A stretch of DNA of 64,000 bases from Ruminococcus flavefaciens AE3010 (GTDB taxonomy: Bacteria; Bacillota; Clostridia; Oscillospirales; Ruminococcaceae): contig NZ_JAGT01000001.1 of assembly GCF_000526795.1 (NCBI RefSeq), positions 3,206,501 to 3,270,500 on the forward strand. The letters are read 5' to 3'. This document shows positions 22,111 to 32,218 of this stretch, in pieces. Within the stretch, counting starts at the first letter, position 1. The number at the start of each line of letters is the position of its first letter. Under the pieces are notes generated by a model that saw only the letters and a program-made list of their open reading frames with translations, ran no database searches and was not told the DNA's origin. Position numbers and translations under genes: made by a program.

Positions 22111-24220
22111 TCAGAAATTGAGTTCGTCTGTTATATCTATCGTGTTTATATCTGCGGCAATTATTTTTTGTGTAGAGAGCATATAGATATAATCGCCGAT
22201 ATATAAGGCAAAGTCATATCTGGAATTATTCCTTAAGTCCATCGTTTTTTCATCGGGTGACTTCATTTCGCCTTTCAGTACTAATTTGCCGTTTTCAACT
22301 CCATAAAATACATATTCATTCACTTCGGATTTAAAAGAGACACAGTTTTTAGTGGAAAGATAGTATTTATGATTAAGAGGTATGCATATGATGTTCTTTT
22401 CGGGAGCTATAATAAGAGGAGAGAAGAAAGAAGATGAGTAGATCTCCTCCGGGTTTTCTTTATTCGGATCCCAGGTCGAAGCGTCAACTCTCTTGTCATC
22501 CCATTTGCATATATCTGCAACTTTTAGTTCATTTGGATCAGAGCTGTCGAACAATGTAATCCTTACACCTATAACGTAATTGTCTTCGTTTATACTTTCA
22601 CCGAGACAAATTATTGAGTTTTCGTCCCATGACTGCATATATGAGCTGTAGCCTTTGATTCTATAATTGTCAAGCACAGAAGGTTTTTCCGGAGAACTAA
22701 GGTCAATTGCATAGATCTTATCCTGCCTGTATGAAGGATAGACTAAAGCTATATCATCAAAGAAATCTACGTTATATACGCTTTCCTCATTTTCAATATT
22801 GTCAATGCTTCCGACTATGTTCATATCCATGTCGAGAATATGGAATCTGGCGGATTCATTTTTTGCTTTATAGGTGTAGTAACCATTGTCGCCGCTTCCT
22901 ACTACCCTGTCGTATGAATATTCGTTTATCTCTTCATTGTCGCTGTATTTGTGGAAGGTCTCTTCGAACTCCTTATAGTTTGCTGCAATACATAAATATC
23001 CGTTTTTTTTCGTAAAAGAAGTCTGAGTTATTTATTGAGCCGTCTATGGTGCAGCCAGCTGAAGGTGAAATAATGCCGTTTTTGAAGGATATGCGCGTCA
23101 GATCTGTTTTACCGCCTTTATCCCAGCTGTATGATTTGGCATAGATGTTTTCTTCGGAAATGTAATCACACCATGAACAGCCTGCAAGAGCTTTAATATC
23201 ACATATTTTCGGTGCGCCTGCCGTGTTTAGGTCAATGCTGCCAATGATCCAATACTCTAATTCGTCGCTTGCGGTTATCTCTTCCGGAAGAAGTATATCC
23301 TCCGGGTGGACAGGGGAGTAATCATCATTAAGACCATAGCACGGGATATAGTTCACGATGTCCTTACTACTTTTAATGTCAGTGAATTTCTTGCTTGAAT
23401 ATTGTGTCGGAATGATCATATGTCCATCGGTAGTTATTCTTGGATAGCCGCTATATCCGGCCTGTTTGTATACATCTATCAGCTTGGGAGTATCATCGGT
23501 GGTATAAAAAGCAACAAAAGAGAAGTGTTCATCATTAATGTAAGAATTTCCAATAGAGACTGAACCAATTACAGCTATCATATTATTGTATATGAACATT
23601 TGCCAAGCATCGATATTTTTATTGTCATCATCATAGCAGATATCCTTTTTTAAGTCTACTTCTCTATATCCGAGAAATTTTCCGTCTTCAACGTCGATCA
23701 CGCGCAGAAAGGGATGATTTTTATTCTTTTCATCATAGTAATTATTCAGATAGTAGATGTGTTTACCGTTTGTTTTGATTCTATCGTAACTGTAAACATC
23801 ATTTTCCTGATAGTTGTTACCCGGATCTGTCTTTTTAGCGGGATTCAATGGAAGTATGCCGTCAGTGAAAGGGACACCCCTTGGTGAATCGTAGCTGGCG
23901 CCAGATATATAACTGTATTCTTCATATCCTTCATCTTCCTCATATGATAAATCTGAGTATTCGGCTTCGTATACAATGTCTATATCATCATCGTCATCAT
24001 CTGTTGTAGTTCTTATACGTTCGAACTCCTGCTTTTTAGCAGATTCTTTTAATATTTTATATAACTCTTTGTAATCCTTGGCATGGCTCATGTAGTGCGG
24101 CTGGCTTTTGAGCTTGATATTTCTTCCGTTATTATCTGCACAGGATGCTGATACTGCAATTAAAACAAAGGCTGTCACAGCAGCGGCAATACGTGATATA
24201 ACATTAGAAAAGTAATTCAT
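22111..24220 (-). pseudogene. Beta-propeller lipoprotein gene, frameshifted
   Basis: ATG at 24220 with AGGAGG upstream; the N-terminus ends in a lipobox-like LIAVSASC, so a surface lipoprotein. An acidic linker (TTDDDDDDIDI) leads to a C-terminal secreted beta-propeller-like domain resembling PF09826 proteins (repeated YDRIKTNGKHIYYLN, YYLSTKNCVSFKS, GDYIYMLSTQKIIAADIN). The frame stops near 22973 after an 8-base T run on the plus strand (23003-23010). Removing one base restores a continuous ~700-residue frame through the second segment starting NGYLCIAANYKEF. It is either a real or reversible frameshift, or a sequencing error. Confidence 0.75.
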
Positions 24221-24354
24221 GAGAAATCCTCCTTGGGATCTAATTAAAAAACAATGACTTGTCATGTAGCTAATGTTTCAATTATAACATTTTTCAGATG
24301 AGTTGTAAATGCCTTTTAGGTATGATATAATAAAGAAAAAAGCAGGAGCAGGTT

Positions 24355-25119
24355 ATGATAGTAGAGAACGGTGAATGGATAATACACGGACTTGCGTGGG
24401 ACGATCCATACAGGATACGTAGTCCGAAAGAGCTTGTGAATTGGATAAATGAGGTTGGGTTTCTGCCGCTTTTCGGAAATGGAGTCAAAGGTTTCTCTGT
24501 AGAAGAGCACGTTTCACCTGACTACTGGTGGACTGGTAACAGGGAGCAGGATCCGTGGGAATGGCGTGAAATAATAGCGGCAGGACATGTAGTCGCATAT
24601 GGTAAGTTCTTCGATAAGAAGGCTGGTTTCATAAGTATGGAATGGCTGCCGTATTTTGCAAATTACAGGCGTGATGGCTACGACTTTGACTCCGCATGGG
24701 AGGATAGTAAGGTCAATCGCCGTGAGAAGCTTATAATGGACGTTCTTACAGAGACAGACAGCGACGGCGATATTATCTGGACAGATAAGCAGATACTGTC
24801 AACTGAGCTTAAACAGCTGGCAGGCTTCGGAAAAGGTGGCGAGAAGAACTTTCAAGGTATCACGACAGACCTTATGATGAAAACATATCTCGTTACAGCA
24901 GACTTCCACAGGCGCAGAAACAAGAAAGGCTCAGAGTACGGAATGGCTGTATCGGTTTTGCTGCCGCCCGAAGCTGTATGGGGATATGATGCGGTTACTT
25001 CAGCATACAATGAATCACCTCATGAGTCCTGGAAACGTATAGTGGAGCGAGTACAGAAGCTATATCCTGATGCAGATAAAGCTGAGATAATAAAGCTTAT
25101 CGGAAAAGAACATAAGTGA
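24355..25119 (+). CDS. AlkZ-related winged-helix protein
   Basis: 254 residues; GCAGGAGCAGGTT precedes the ATG. The protein shows the tryptophan-rich pattern DDPYRIRSPKELVNWINEVGFLPLFGNG and later ADFHRRRNKKGSEYG, as in proteins related to the AlkZ/YcaQ (HTH_42) DNA glycosylases. The Q-x-Q/D catalytic motif of true AlkZ enzymes is not evident, so glycosylase activity is uncertain. Next gene starts 16 bases downstream, so the two are probably co-transcribed. Confidence 0.6.
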   Translation: MIVENGEWIIHGLAWDDPYRIRSPKELVNWINEVGFLPLFGNGVKGFSVEEHVSPDYWWTGNREQDPWEWREIIAAGHVVAYGKFFDKKAGFISMEWLPYFANYRRDGYDFDSAWEDSKVNRREKLIMDVLTETDSDGDIIWTDKQILSTELKQLAGFGKGGEKNFQGITTDLMMKTYLVTADFHRRRNKKGSEYGMAVSVLLPPEAVWGYDAVTSAYNESPHESWKRIVERVQKLYPDADKAEIIKLIGKEHK

Positions 25120-25134
25120 AGAAAGAGTAAAATT

Positions 25135-26289
25135 ATGAGACTACTTATAGTACCAATGGCAGCTATGGCAGAAACATCAGGACCGTTCTCGCGATGCAGG
25201 CTGCTTGCTGAAAGTGCAGCTGCGGCAGGTATAGATGCTGCGACCTGTATAGCAAAAGATGTAAATTATTCAGAAATCAACGGAATAAAGAATTATTTCC
25301 TTGACGTTCCTTCTCCGTTTGGAATGCCAGAAATTATTGCTTCAAAGGTGTTCCCTGTAGCGCAGAAATTCGGGATAACTTCAAGAAAAACAGTAAAGAG
25401 TTTTGATGAAGTTCTCTGGTTTACGGGAAATTCAGTTTACAGTTATCTTGTGAAAAGCATTGCAAGTGTTCGCGGAGCCATAAGGAATTTCAAACCTGAT
25501 ATAGTTTATTCTGAATTCAGTATACCTGCTATAATAGCAGCTAAGCTTGAAAAGAAGAAGCTGTTTACAACGGTCAGCTATCCTACTCAGCCTGAATATG
25601 CCAATGCTCCGAAGCTTGCAAGGGGCGTGAACAGGTATTTGCAGGAGAAAGGTCTGCCGCAGGTCAATTCTGTACTGGAGCTCTTTGACTGGGCTGATGA
25701 GGGCTTTTGTCCGAGTATACATGAGCTTGAACCGATAAAAAAAGAAAACGTTGCTTTCTGTGGGGCGCTGAAAAAGGTAAGTACATCTGAACATCTCAGG
25801 AACAAGATAGTCGTATATATGGGGAACGGAACAGTTTCCGCATCAATGACTGAGAAAGAGATAAGTAAGGCTTTCATCGATTCTGAGTATGAAGTATATA
25901 TAGCTTCAAAGTATCTGAAAGCGAAGAATAAAGGCAATATTCATATAGCTCCACGCTGGGACTTCAATGAGCTTCTTGACGAAGCAGTTTTGTATATAAA
26001 CCACGGCGGTCAGAACAGTGTAGTCGATGGTATGCTTCACGGAGTTTCGCAGATGATAGTTCCAGGTAAGGTCTTTGAACGAAGATACAATGCGGTTTCG
26101 ATTGCGAAAAACAAAGCAGGTATCATTATTTCGCACAGGCAGTTCAAAGCTGATATCATTCGCAGTAAGGCTGATAAAGTTATAGCTTCTGAGATGCTGC
26201 GAAGAAAAGCGACTGAACTCGGCAAGAAGTTGAGTTCTCAAGGCGGTGTTGATATTATAATAAAACATATCATCAAGTATGATAGATAA
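25135..26289 (+). CDS. GT-B glycosyltransferase, UGT/MGT-like
   Basis: 384 residues. N-terminal Rossmann half with RLLIVPMAAMAETSGPFSR and PDIVYSEFSIPAIIAA. The C-terminal nucleotide-sugar half carries IVVYMGNGTVSAS and the donor-binding signature INHGGQNSVVDGMLHGVSQMIVP (family GT1 type), followed by RRYNAVSIAKNKAGI. Cytosolic, no signal peptide. Acceptor unknown (natural product, lipid or polysaccharide). Its stop overlaps the 3' end of the truncated chromate transporter gene on the other strand. Confidence 0.8.
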   Translation: MRLLIVPMAAMAETSGPFSRCRLLAESAAAAGIDAATCIAKDVNYSEINGIKNYFLDVPSPFGMPEIIASKVFPVAQKFGITSRKTVKSFDEVLWFTGNSVYSYLVKSIASVRGAIRNFKPDIVYSEFSIPAIIAAKLEKKKLFTTVSYPTQPEYANAPKLARGVNRYLQEKGLPQVNSVLELFDWADEGFCPSIHELEPIKKENVAFCGALKKVSTSEHLRNKIVVYMGNGTVSASMTEKEISKAFIDSEYEVYIASKYLKAKNKGNIHIAPRWDFNELLDEAVLYINHGGQNSVVDGMLHGVSQMIVPGKVFERRYNAVSIAKNKAGIIISHRQFKADIIRSKADKVIASEMLRRKATELGKKLSSQGGVDIIIKHIIKYDR

Positions 26290-26668
26290 AAGAAAAAGCA
26301 GTTGCTATCATTCCGATGACAGCAGGCTTCAATCCGCTCATTGCTCCGTTGACAGCCTTGCTGCTTTTGAACTTTTCATAGCATTTGGCAACAATAAGTA
26401 TTATTATAAATGACGGCAGAACAACACCGAGAGTTGCACATATCCCTCCGAGGACTCCGCTTGTTCTGCTGCCGACAAATGTTGCCATATTCACAGCCAG
26501 CGGTCCCGGAGTACTCTCATTCATTGCTACAAAGTCAACTAACTCTTCCTTTGTGAGCCACCCCTGATGCTCTGCTTCGGCTTGTATCATGGCTATCATT
26601 GCATAGCCTCCGCCGAAAGTAAAAGCGCCTATTTTAAAGAACGATAGAAAAAGTTTAAGGAGTATCAT
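26273..26668 (-). CDS. Chromate transporter half-subunit, C-terminally short
   Basis: 131 residues from ATG 26668 (AAAGGAG upstream). Conserved ChrA motifs FFKIGAFTFGGGYAMI, STPGPLAVNMATFVG and GVVLPSFIIILIV are present. Typical short ChrA proteins have about 180 residues; this one ends after VIGMIATAFSFIYHT, where the gene runs into the glycosyltransferase, so roughly 50 residues are missing. It pairs with the full-length neighbour, since short ChrA proteins act as a two-gene heterodimer. Function may be impaired. Confidence 0.8.
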   Translation of the reverse strand: MILLKLFLSFFKIGAFTFGGGYAMIAMIQAEAEHQGWLTKEELVDFVAMNESTPGPLAVNMATFVGSRTSGVLGGICATLGVVLPSFIIILIVAKCYEKFKSSKAVNGAMSGLKPAVIGMIATAFSFIYHT

Positions 26669-27212
26669 GCGCTTGCTCCTTTCTGCGTATAGCCGACCAT
26701 ATAATGCCGAAAACTGCACAGCCTATAAGAACGAATACTGCATCTATCTTTGCAAAGGCGGTCAGAAAAAATGTCGCAGCCATAATGAAATACGCAAATG
26801 CGCCCTTTTTAGCGGTTTTGAACATCGACCACAGCGCTTTCAGTATCAATGCAAGAACAGCGGCTCTAATGCCCATGAATGCGTATTTCACAGCTCTGAA
26901 TTCCTGAAAATGATGAAGCACCAGTGATATCAGAGAGATTATCAGGAAAGACGGCAGGACTACTCCGAGAGTTGCAAGGCAGGCTCCGATAAAGCCTGCT
27001 GTACGGTAGCCGACAAAAGTTGCAGCGTTTATTGCGATAGGTCCCGGAGTGGACTCCGCAATGGCAACTATCTCAAGTATATCCTTTTCTTCCATCCACT
27101 TTTTGTTTGTACAGACCTCACGCTGTATAAGCGGTATCATTGCGTAACCGCCGCCGAATGTAAATGCTCCTATTTTCATAAACGTTAGGAACAGATCAAG
27201 TTTTTTATTCAA
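26655..27212 (-). CDS. Chromate transporter half-subunit
   Basis: 185 residues, full length for a short-chain CHR family protein. Motifs: FMKIGAFTFGGGYAMIPLIQRE, STPGPIAINAATFVG, LGVVLPSFLIISLIS. About six membrane spans. The stop overlaps the start of the partner gene by 14 bases, which indicates coupling. The family exports chromate or related oxyanions; the true substrate in a gut anaerobe is unknown. Confidence 0.88.
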   Translation of the reverse strand: MNKKLDLFLTFMKIGAFTFGGGYAMIPLIQREVCTNKKWMEEKDILEIVAIAESTPGPIAINAATFVGYRTAGFIGACLATLGVVLPSFLIISLISLVLHHFQEFRAVKYAFMGIRAAVLALILKALWSMFKTAKKGAFAYFIMAATFFLTAFAKIDAVFVLIGCAVFGIIWSAIRRKEQAHDTP

Positions 27213-27685
27213 ATATAATCACCCGAAATCAAGTATATCACATCAAGATGAGTGTGTCAATTGTATACCTAAAGCAACATATACTTTCGTATGCCAGTGT
27301 CGGAGATATGACGACAGTTCTGTGAATACAGTACAAGCATTGGTTATAAAGAGCTTATCAAGGATTTCCTTAAAACGGTAAAGCTTTATGATTGATCTCG
27401 CCTGATTAACAAAATAACACTCAGACTGCTATCACAAGGAGTTGTCTGTATTCGCGGGACGTTCCCAATGCTAAAATTAAGATAATGTAAAACTGAGAGC
27501 AAAAGACAATAAATATGCCTGTAGCATAACCATGATACCCATATAGAAGTTTTATGCTTAATATTGAGAGAACCCCTTTTGAAAAAGGGACCCTCTGACG
27601 GAGGACGTCCCCTCTGTCACTGCGTGACATCTCCCCGCACTGCGGGGAGTCACTCTCAAACTCTCTCCCTAAAACTTTCAGTTTT

Positions 27686-27762
27686 ATTTTTTCTCATATA
27701 GGGCTCGCTCTGGTTTATTACAGGCTTTTTTTATTTTGGGCGAGCCCTATATGAGAAAAAAT
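27686..27762. repeat. 77-bp palindromic MITE-like element
   Basis: Perfect 23-bp inverted arms at 27686-27708 and 27740-27762 (CTCATATAGGGCTCGC / GCGAGCCCTATATGAG with A/T ends) around a 31-bp AT-rich centre without coding capacity. Confidence 0.6.
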
Positions 27763-27787
27763 CAGCTAAAAAAGTCTTTGGAAAGGG

Positions 27788-27828
27788 GTATGGGGGAAAG
27801 CCTTTCTCCAGAAAGGTTTCCCCCATAA
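27788..27828. terminator. Long hairpin after the xylanase gene
   Basis: TATGGGGGAAAGCCTTTCT pairs with AGAAAGGTTTCCCCCATA around two bases. It lies 54 bp past the xylanase stop on the minus strand and may act as its terminator; a clear T-run is lacking. Confidence 0.45.
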
Positions 27829-27881
27829 TTAGCTATAAGTTTCTATATGAGTATCGCGGTTAATGCCGCAGGCGCGATTTT

Positions 27882-30800
27882 TTATTTGTTGAGCTTCCAG
27901 CTGTCAATTGAAGCTGAATTGTTGAATACGAAACAGAGGTCCTGTTCGCCGCTGAGTCCCTGAACAGGAACAGTTATTTCCTGCATAGAGTTTCCTGCGG
28001 GTATCTCTGCATATGCAACAGCAGTACCGGAAGCGCTGCCCTTGCATACCTTTACGATACAGCCGTTCTTGGAAGAAACCTTTATCGTCAGGCTTGCAGC
28101 ACCGTTTCCGCAGTCTGCCTTAGATACACGATACCAACTGCCTTTTTCTGCATTTACAGTGGAATTACCGCTGCCGCTTATAGTGATACCGCCCTGATGA
28201 GAAAATGTAGCAGCACGTGAAGTTGTATACGGATCAAATGACTTGATCTGTGAAACGCCTGTCTTTGTACCCTTGACCTGCTGCATAGTTCCGTCGGAAT
28301 TCATGGTGATCTTGTCGATGTGGGTGCTTCTGTAGCCCATATCCTTCAGATTCATAACGTCCTGGAGATACTGTGCATGGTAGAAGAGGTACCACTGTCC
28401 CTTGAACTCCATGATAGTGTGGTGGTTGTTTCCTGTTGTACCGAAGAAGTTGCCGATGTTCTTGAACACCTCGCCTTTATGGGTGAATGGTCCGAGAGGA
28501 CTGTCGCTGACCATGTAGTCGATAGCGGCAGTCGTAAGACCGTACTGGTTGCCGCCTGTGCTCCAGTTGGTGCAGTAGCTGTAGTAATATTTGCCGTTGT
28601 ACTTGTGGATACCGCTGTCCTCAAACATATAAGGTGCGTCAATGACAGCTGGTGTACCGACGATGGAGGTCATATTATCGCTGAGAGCGACGCAGCGGGC
28701 AGATTTCGGATGATCCTTCGGCAGATTGTCTGTACCGCCGCCGAAGTAGAGATAGCCCTTGCCGTCATCGTCAACGAGTACCGCAGGATCGAATACCCAC
28801 GGAACATTTGTGACGCCGTTGGTCTTGCGGTCTATCATTGCACGGCCGTTAGGATCGGACCAGGGACCGATAGGACTGTCGGAAGTCAGCACGCCGATGC
28901 CGTTTGCGTTGTTTGCAAAGTAGAGGAAGAACTTCTCCTTGCCGTTGATCTTCTTGTGGCAGGCTGTAGGAGCCCATGAGTTGCCTGCCCATTTTGCAAT
29001 ACCGTTCTGACCTGCAACATTGATAAGACCGTGGTCTGTCCAGTTTACGAGGTCATCTGAGGAGATGCAGCGCAGGCAATTGATAGTGCTGTAGGTCTCC
29101 TTTGTTACCTGACCGTTGTTATAGAGCAGGTGGTCATCTGTCATGTAGATATATACTCTGCCGTTGTATTCCATAACACCGGGGTCAGCGCCGAAATACT
29201 GAGATATCAGCGGATTGTGCTCGTTGTCGTTCTTATATGATTTTGCAGGGTTCACGCTGCCGAATTTCTGCGCCATTGCAGAAAAATCGATCTGCTGGAC
29301 AGGTTTTGCAGTTGTAGTTGTGGTAGTAGTTGTTGTTGCCTGAGTTGTTGGCTGTGTAACAGTTACGACAGGGAGATTGTCCGACCAGCTTTCGGGAAGC
29401 TTTGAGATAGTGTTCAACAGGTACTTCTGGATCGAAAGTGCGTCGTTTGAAGTGATACCGCTGCCTGCTTCATAAACGTCTGCATTGTAAAGACCGGGTT
29501 CCTTGAGAACGAACTTGTTGGGGTTAGCAAGTGACTGCATGATAAGAACAACGTCGCTCATATCGACCTCGCTGTCGTTGTTGGCGTCACCCCACTTGGA
29601 GACCTTTGCCTCGAATGAAGCCTTGGGGTCAAGTGTTACAGGAGGTGCAGTTGTAACAGGCGCTGTTGTTGTCGTCGTTGTTGTTACAGCGGCAGGTCCG
29701 TCGACCTTTACGCCTGCCTTAGCGACTACGACCTCGTCGATGCTGAAATCGCTTGTGCCTTCTTCTGTCTCAACGTAGAGGATATAGCCCGAGCCCTCGG
29801 GAAGCTTGTAGTTTGTGTTTGCAAGCTGTACATACTCGCCGTTGGAAACTCCGTCAGCGATATGTGCGTAAGCTGTCTCGCCTGATGAATCCTTGTACTC
29901 AAGTGACAGCATCATGTTGCCTGAGCCCTTTGCCACTACGCTGAAGCTGTACTCGTTTCCACCCTTGAATGTGAGCGAATCAAGTGTCTTTGCTGCACCG
30001 TGCCATGCACTGCCTCTGTCAGCTACTGTCAGCGCCTTGCTGCCCTTGTATGCTGTTCCGCCGGTATTTACAGAAGCTCCGCCTCTGCCTTCCCAGCTGC
30101 CATTGTCATTTTCGAATGTATCGTGGTAGTAGTAACCGTTTGAATCGGGCTCTATCGGCTCCGGTGGTACGGGATCCTTGCCGCCCTCAAAGCCCTTGCC
30201 GTCGCTTACGAGACTTACAACGAATGTGGAAACGCTGTTTGCAGGAAGCTGTGCGCTGAATGATGAGCCGCTGAAATCAGGGCTTGAAGTCTTTGTAATA
30301 TTCTCATTAGCAGATGTTCTGTAACGTGTTACGTCTGTAATTGTCCTTCCGCTGAAGTTGAACTGCTGTACAGGAGCATTGCTGCCCTTATTGATAGCAA
30401 CTACTGTTGCCTGTGTGTCGCTGTGCTTGTATGCAGAAATCAGGATATTGCTGTCAGGCTGCTCTGTAGCGTCGATACGGACATCTCCCGGACGTACCCA
30501 CTTGGAGAACTGTGCCATAGCGTAACCACGCTTGGATATCTTACCAGTATCCCACATCGGGCTGTACTGACGGCGGATATACCACCAAACGTAAGCGTTC
30601 ATATTACCAACAACGAGAGCATTGTGGATATTCTCAGCTACCTTTACGCCCTCAGGCCAGCGGTCTGCGGAGTTGTTATCGCTGTTTGGAACGTAAACCT
30701 CGGTCATCCATATTTCCTTGCCGCAGTTTTCAAGGGCAGGGAAGTCCATAGCGTTGCGCTGTGTTCCGTAGAAATGAGTGCCGAACATATCGCAGTTTGC

Positions 30801-31526
30801 CATAGCCTTTGAGTTGTTCAGGATAGCGTTGTAGAAGCTCTTATTGTAGCTGAAGCTCTCAGGGGACATGAGCTTTGTTGTTGTGCCTGCTGTAACGGAC
30901 TTGCCGTAGTTAGCAATGAAGTTTGCCGCACGGTCTGCACTCCATGCAGTCCACTCGCCTGACCAGTCAGGCTCGTTCTGAACAGAGATAGAATTGAGCT
31001 GAACGCCTTGATTGTTGCAGTACTTGATGAAGTCATTGAGGTGCTGAGCGTACTGAGCTTCTGCACCCTGTTTGAGGACGTACTGACCGCCTGTAGGACC
31101 GCCTGTGCCGTTTGTTCTCATTGAAGCTGGCGGATTCCAAGGTGTAGCAAATACTGTAGCGCCGAGCTTCTGAGCTCTCTGAGCTGTTGGAATAGCGTTC
31201 TTCCATGCATTCTTGTCATCGCTGACAAAAATACGAAGAATTGTAAGACCAAGCTCATTATCGCCGTTTCCGAAGGCTGTCTGGACCTGAGCTTCCGTCA
31301 TATCTCCGGGGGCTCCGTTCTGAGCGTTGTAGCTCTGCCACTCAGGGTGGTTCATGCCGCCGAAGCCGCGGATAGTCTGATATTCTTTGTTGGTGTTGAT
31401 GTTGCACGCGCTGGCAGCGTCAGCTACCATAGGTGCAGGCGACGGGAAAGAGGACGCTGTGCCTATCAGCATTGCTCCCGCCATAACTGCCGAAACAGCA
31501 GTTTTGAGTTTGCTTTGAATACTCAT
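27882..31526 (-). CDS. Cellulosomal xylanase GH30-CBM22-dockerin-GH43-CBM6
   Basis: 1214 residues from ATG 31526 (GGAGG upstream), with signal peptide ending ADAAS. GH30 (about 40-430) has acid/base Glu in SVQNEPDW and nucleophile Glu in WMTEVYVP, the subfamily 8 glucuronoxylanase pattern. A CBM22-like module (YYYHDTFENDNGSWEGRG, about 455-600) follows. After a Thr linker comes a dockerin (GDANNDSEVDMSDVVLIMQ). After a second Thr linker comes GH43 (base Asp in YFGADPGVMEYNG, Asp in WVFDPAVLVDDDG, acid Glu in MFEDSGIHKYNGKYY). The C-terminal ~120 residues are CBM6-like. It should cut glucuronoxylan backbone and remove arabinose or xylose from the same substrate. Confidence 0.92.
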   Translation of the reverse strand: MSIQSKLKTAVSAVMAGAMLIGTASSFPSPAPMVADAASACNINTNKEYQTIRGFGGMNHPEWQSYNAQNGAPGDMTEAQVQTAFGNGDNELGLTILRIFVSDDKNAWKNAIPTAQRAQKLGATVFATPWNPPASMRTNGTGGPTGGQYVLKQGAEAQYAQHLNDFIKYCNNQGVQLNSISVQNEPDWSGEWTAWSADRAANFIANYGKSVTAGTTTKLMSPESFSYNKSFYNAILNNSKAMANCDMFGTHFYGTQRNAMDFPALENCGKEIWMTEVYVPNSDNNSADRWPEGVKVAENIHNALVVGNMNAYVWWYIRRQYSPMWDTGKISKRGYAMAQFSKWVRPGDVRIDATEQPDSNILISAYKHSDTQATVVAINKGSNAPVQQFNFSGRTITDVTRYRTSANENITKTSSPDFSGSSFSAQLPANSVSTFVVSLVSDGKGFEGGKDPVPPEPIEPDSNGYYYHDTFENDNGSWEGRGGASVNTGGTAYKGSKALTVADRGSAWHGAAKTLDSLTFKGGNEYSFSVVAKGSGNMMLSLEYKDSSGETAYAHIADGVSNGEYVQLANTNYKLPEGSGYILYVETEEGTSDFSIDEVVVAKAGVKVDGPAAVTTTTTTTAPVTTAPPVTLDPKASFEAKVSKWGDANNDSEVDMSDVVLIMQSLANPNKFVLKEPGLYNADVYEAGSGITSNDALSIQKYLLNTISKLPESWSDNLPVVTVTQPTTQATTTTTTTTTAKPVQQIDFSAMAQKFGSVNPAKSYKNDNEHNPLISQYFGADPGVMEYNGRVYIYMTDDHLLYNNGQVTKETYSTINCLRCISSDDLVNWTDHGLINVAGQNGIAKWAGNSWAPTACHKKINGKEKFFLYFANNANGIGVLTSDSPIGPWSDPNGRAMIDRKTNGVTNVPWVFDPAVLVDDDGKGYLYFGGGTDNLPKDHPKSARCVALSDNMTSIVGTPAVIDAPYMFEDSGIHKYNGKYYYSYCTNWSTGGNQYGLTTAAIDYMVSDSPLGPFTHKGEVFKNIGNFFGTTGNNHHTIMEFKGQWYLFYHAQYLQDVMNLKDMGYRSTHIDKITMNSDGTMQQVKGTKTGVSQIKSFDPYTTSRAATFSHQGGITISGSGNSTVNAEKGSWYRVSKADCGNGAASLTIKVSSKNGCIVKVCKGSASGTAVAYAEIPAGNSMQEITVPVQGLSGEQDLCFVFNNSASIDSWKLNK

Positions 31527-31595
31527 TAAGTAATTCCTCCAAATCTGTTTATTCATTCCATAAATAATATCCCCGTAATTTATGGAACTGTAAAT

Positions 31596-31625
31596 ATTGT
31601 AATATTTTTTCAACCGTAATGTCAA
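31596..31625 (-). promoter_or_regulatory. Promoter of the xylanase gene
   Basis: On the minus strand TTGACA (31620-31625), 18 bases, TACAAT (31596-31601), 70 bases before the ATG. Confidence 0.6.
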
Positions 31626-31629
31626 CTTA

Positions 31630-32218
31630 AAAAAGTGATACACAGGTGGATAAAACGATATATTTAATTTAATCAATGGCCAATCAAGGAGAGTATAGAC
31701 AAATCGGAATGATCCCTGTAGTTGTGTGAATGATCAAATGTACAGGAACAGTCCGTGGGAAAGTGTAGATACTTCGTAGGGAACACAAAGAAGGTTTGAT
31801 GAAGTATATGCAGTGATGATGCAGGTTTAGTGACGTCGAATGGTACAGAGTGGAGTGAACAATCCAACCCAACCTAGACCAGACCAATCCATACACAACA
31901 CAACATTGTTACATACATGAATACCTAATATCTCCTCAAGTGAGTCCATGAGTATACAGGTCGCTATCGCTCTATATTATCATATTGTAATATGTTTTAC
32001 AAAAAATATCGTAAAGCTATGCCGCCCGTAAGGGCGGTTCATTAGTTACCTTATTGTATATTGACATATTACAGCCCAGTTCATATCTGATTACAATACA
32101 GAAACAATCCTTGCATTTGGTACAAAAGTATGGTACTATAAGAAATACCTATAACGCATTATCGTATGCGCAAATGAACGTTCAACACCACTACCAATAT
32201 CCTGAAAGGGGGCACACA
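31630..32218. other. Intergenic region between xylanase and GH3
   Basis: 31690-31880 has unusual G-rich then CCAACC/ACAC-rich composition without codon structure on either strand. A hairpin GCCGCCC-GTAA-GGGCGGT is at 32021-32038. No gene recognised. A run of open frame before 32219 is outside the GH3 gene, whose signal peptide sets the start. Confidence 0.4.

Larger units (their letters stand above)
27213..27881. other. 669-bp intergenic region with dispersed repeats
   Basis: Three repeat-like blocks: a GGAGGACGTCCCC...GGGGAG multi-hairpin block (about 27570-27656), the 77-bp palindromic element at 27686-27762, and a hairpin TATGGGGGAAA...TTTCCCCCATA (27788-27828). A short open stretch ending ELIKDFLKTVKLYD (about 27330-27390, plus) could be a gene tail. 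No intact gene. Confidence 0.55.

Noticed and set aside
28320..28979. 219-codon frame antisense to the GH43 domain
   Set aside because: Shadow of the xylanase gene; no SD and composition follows the sense codons.
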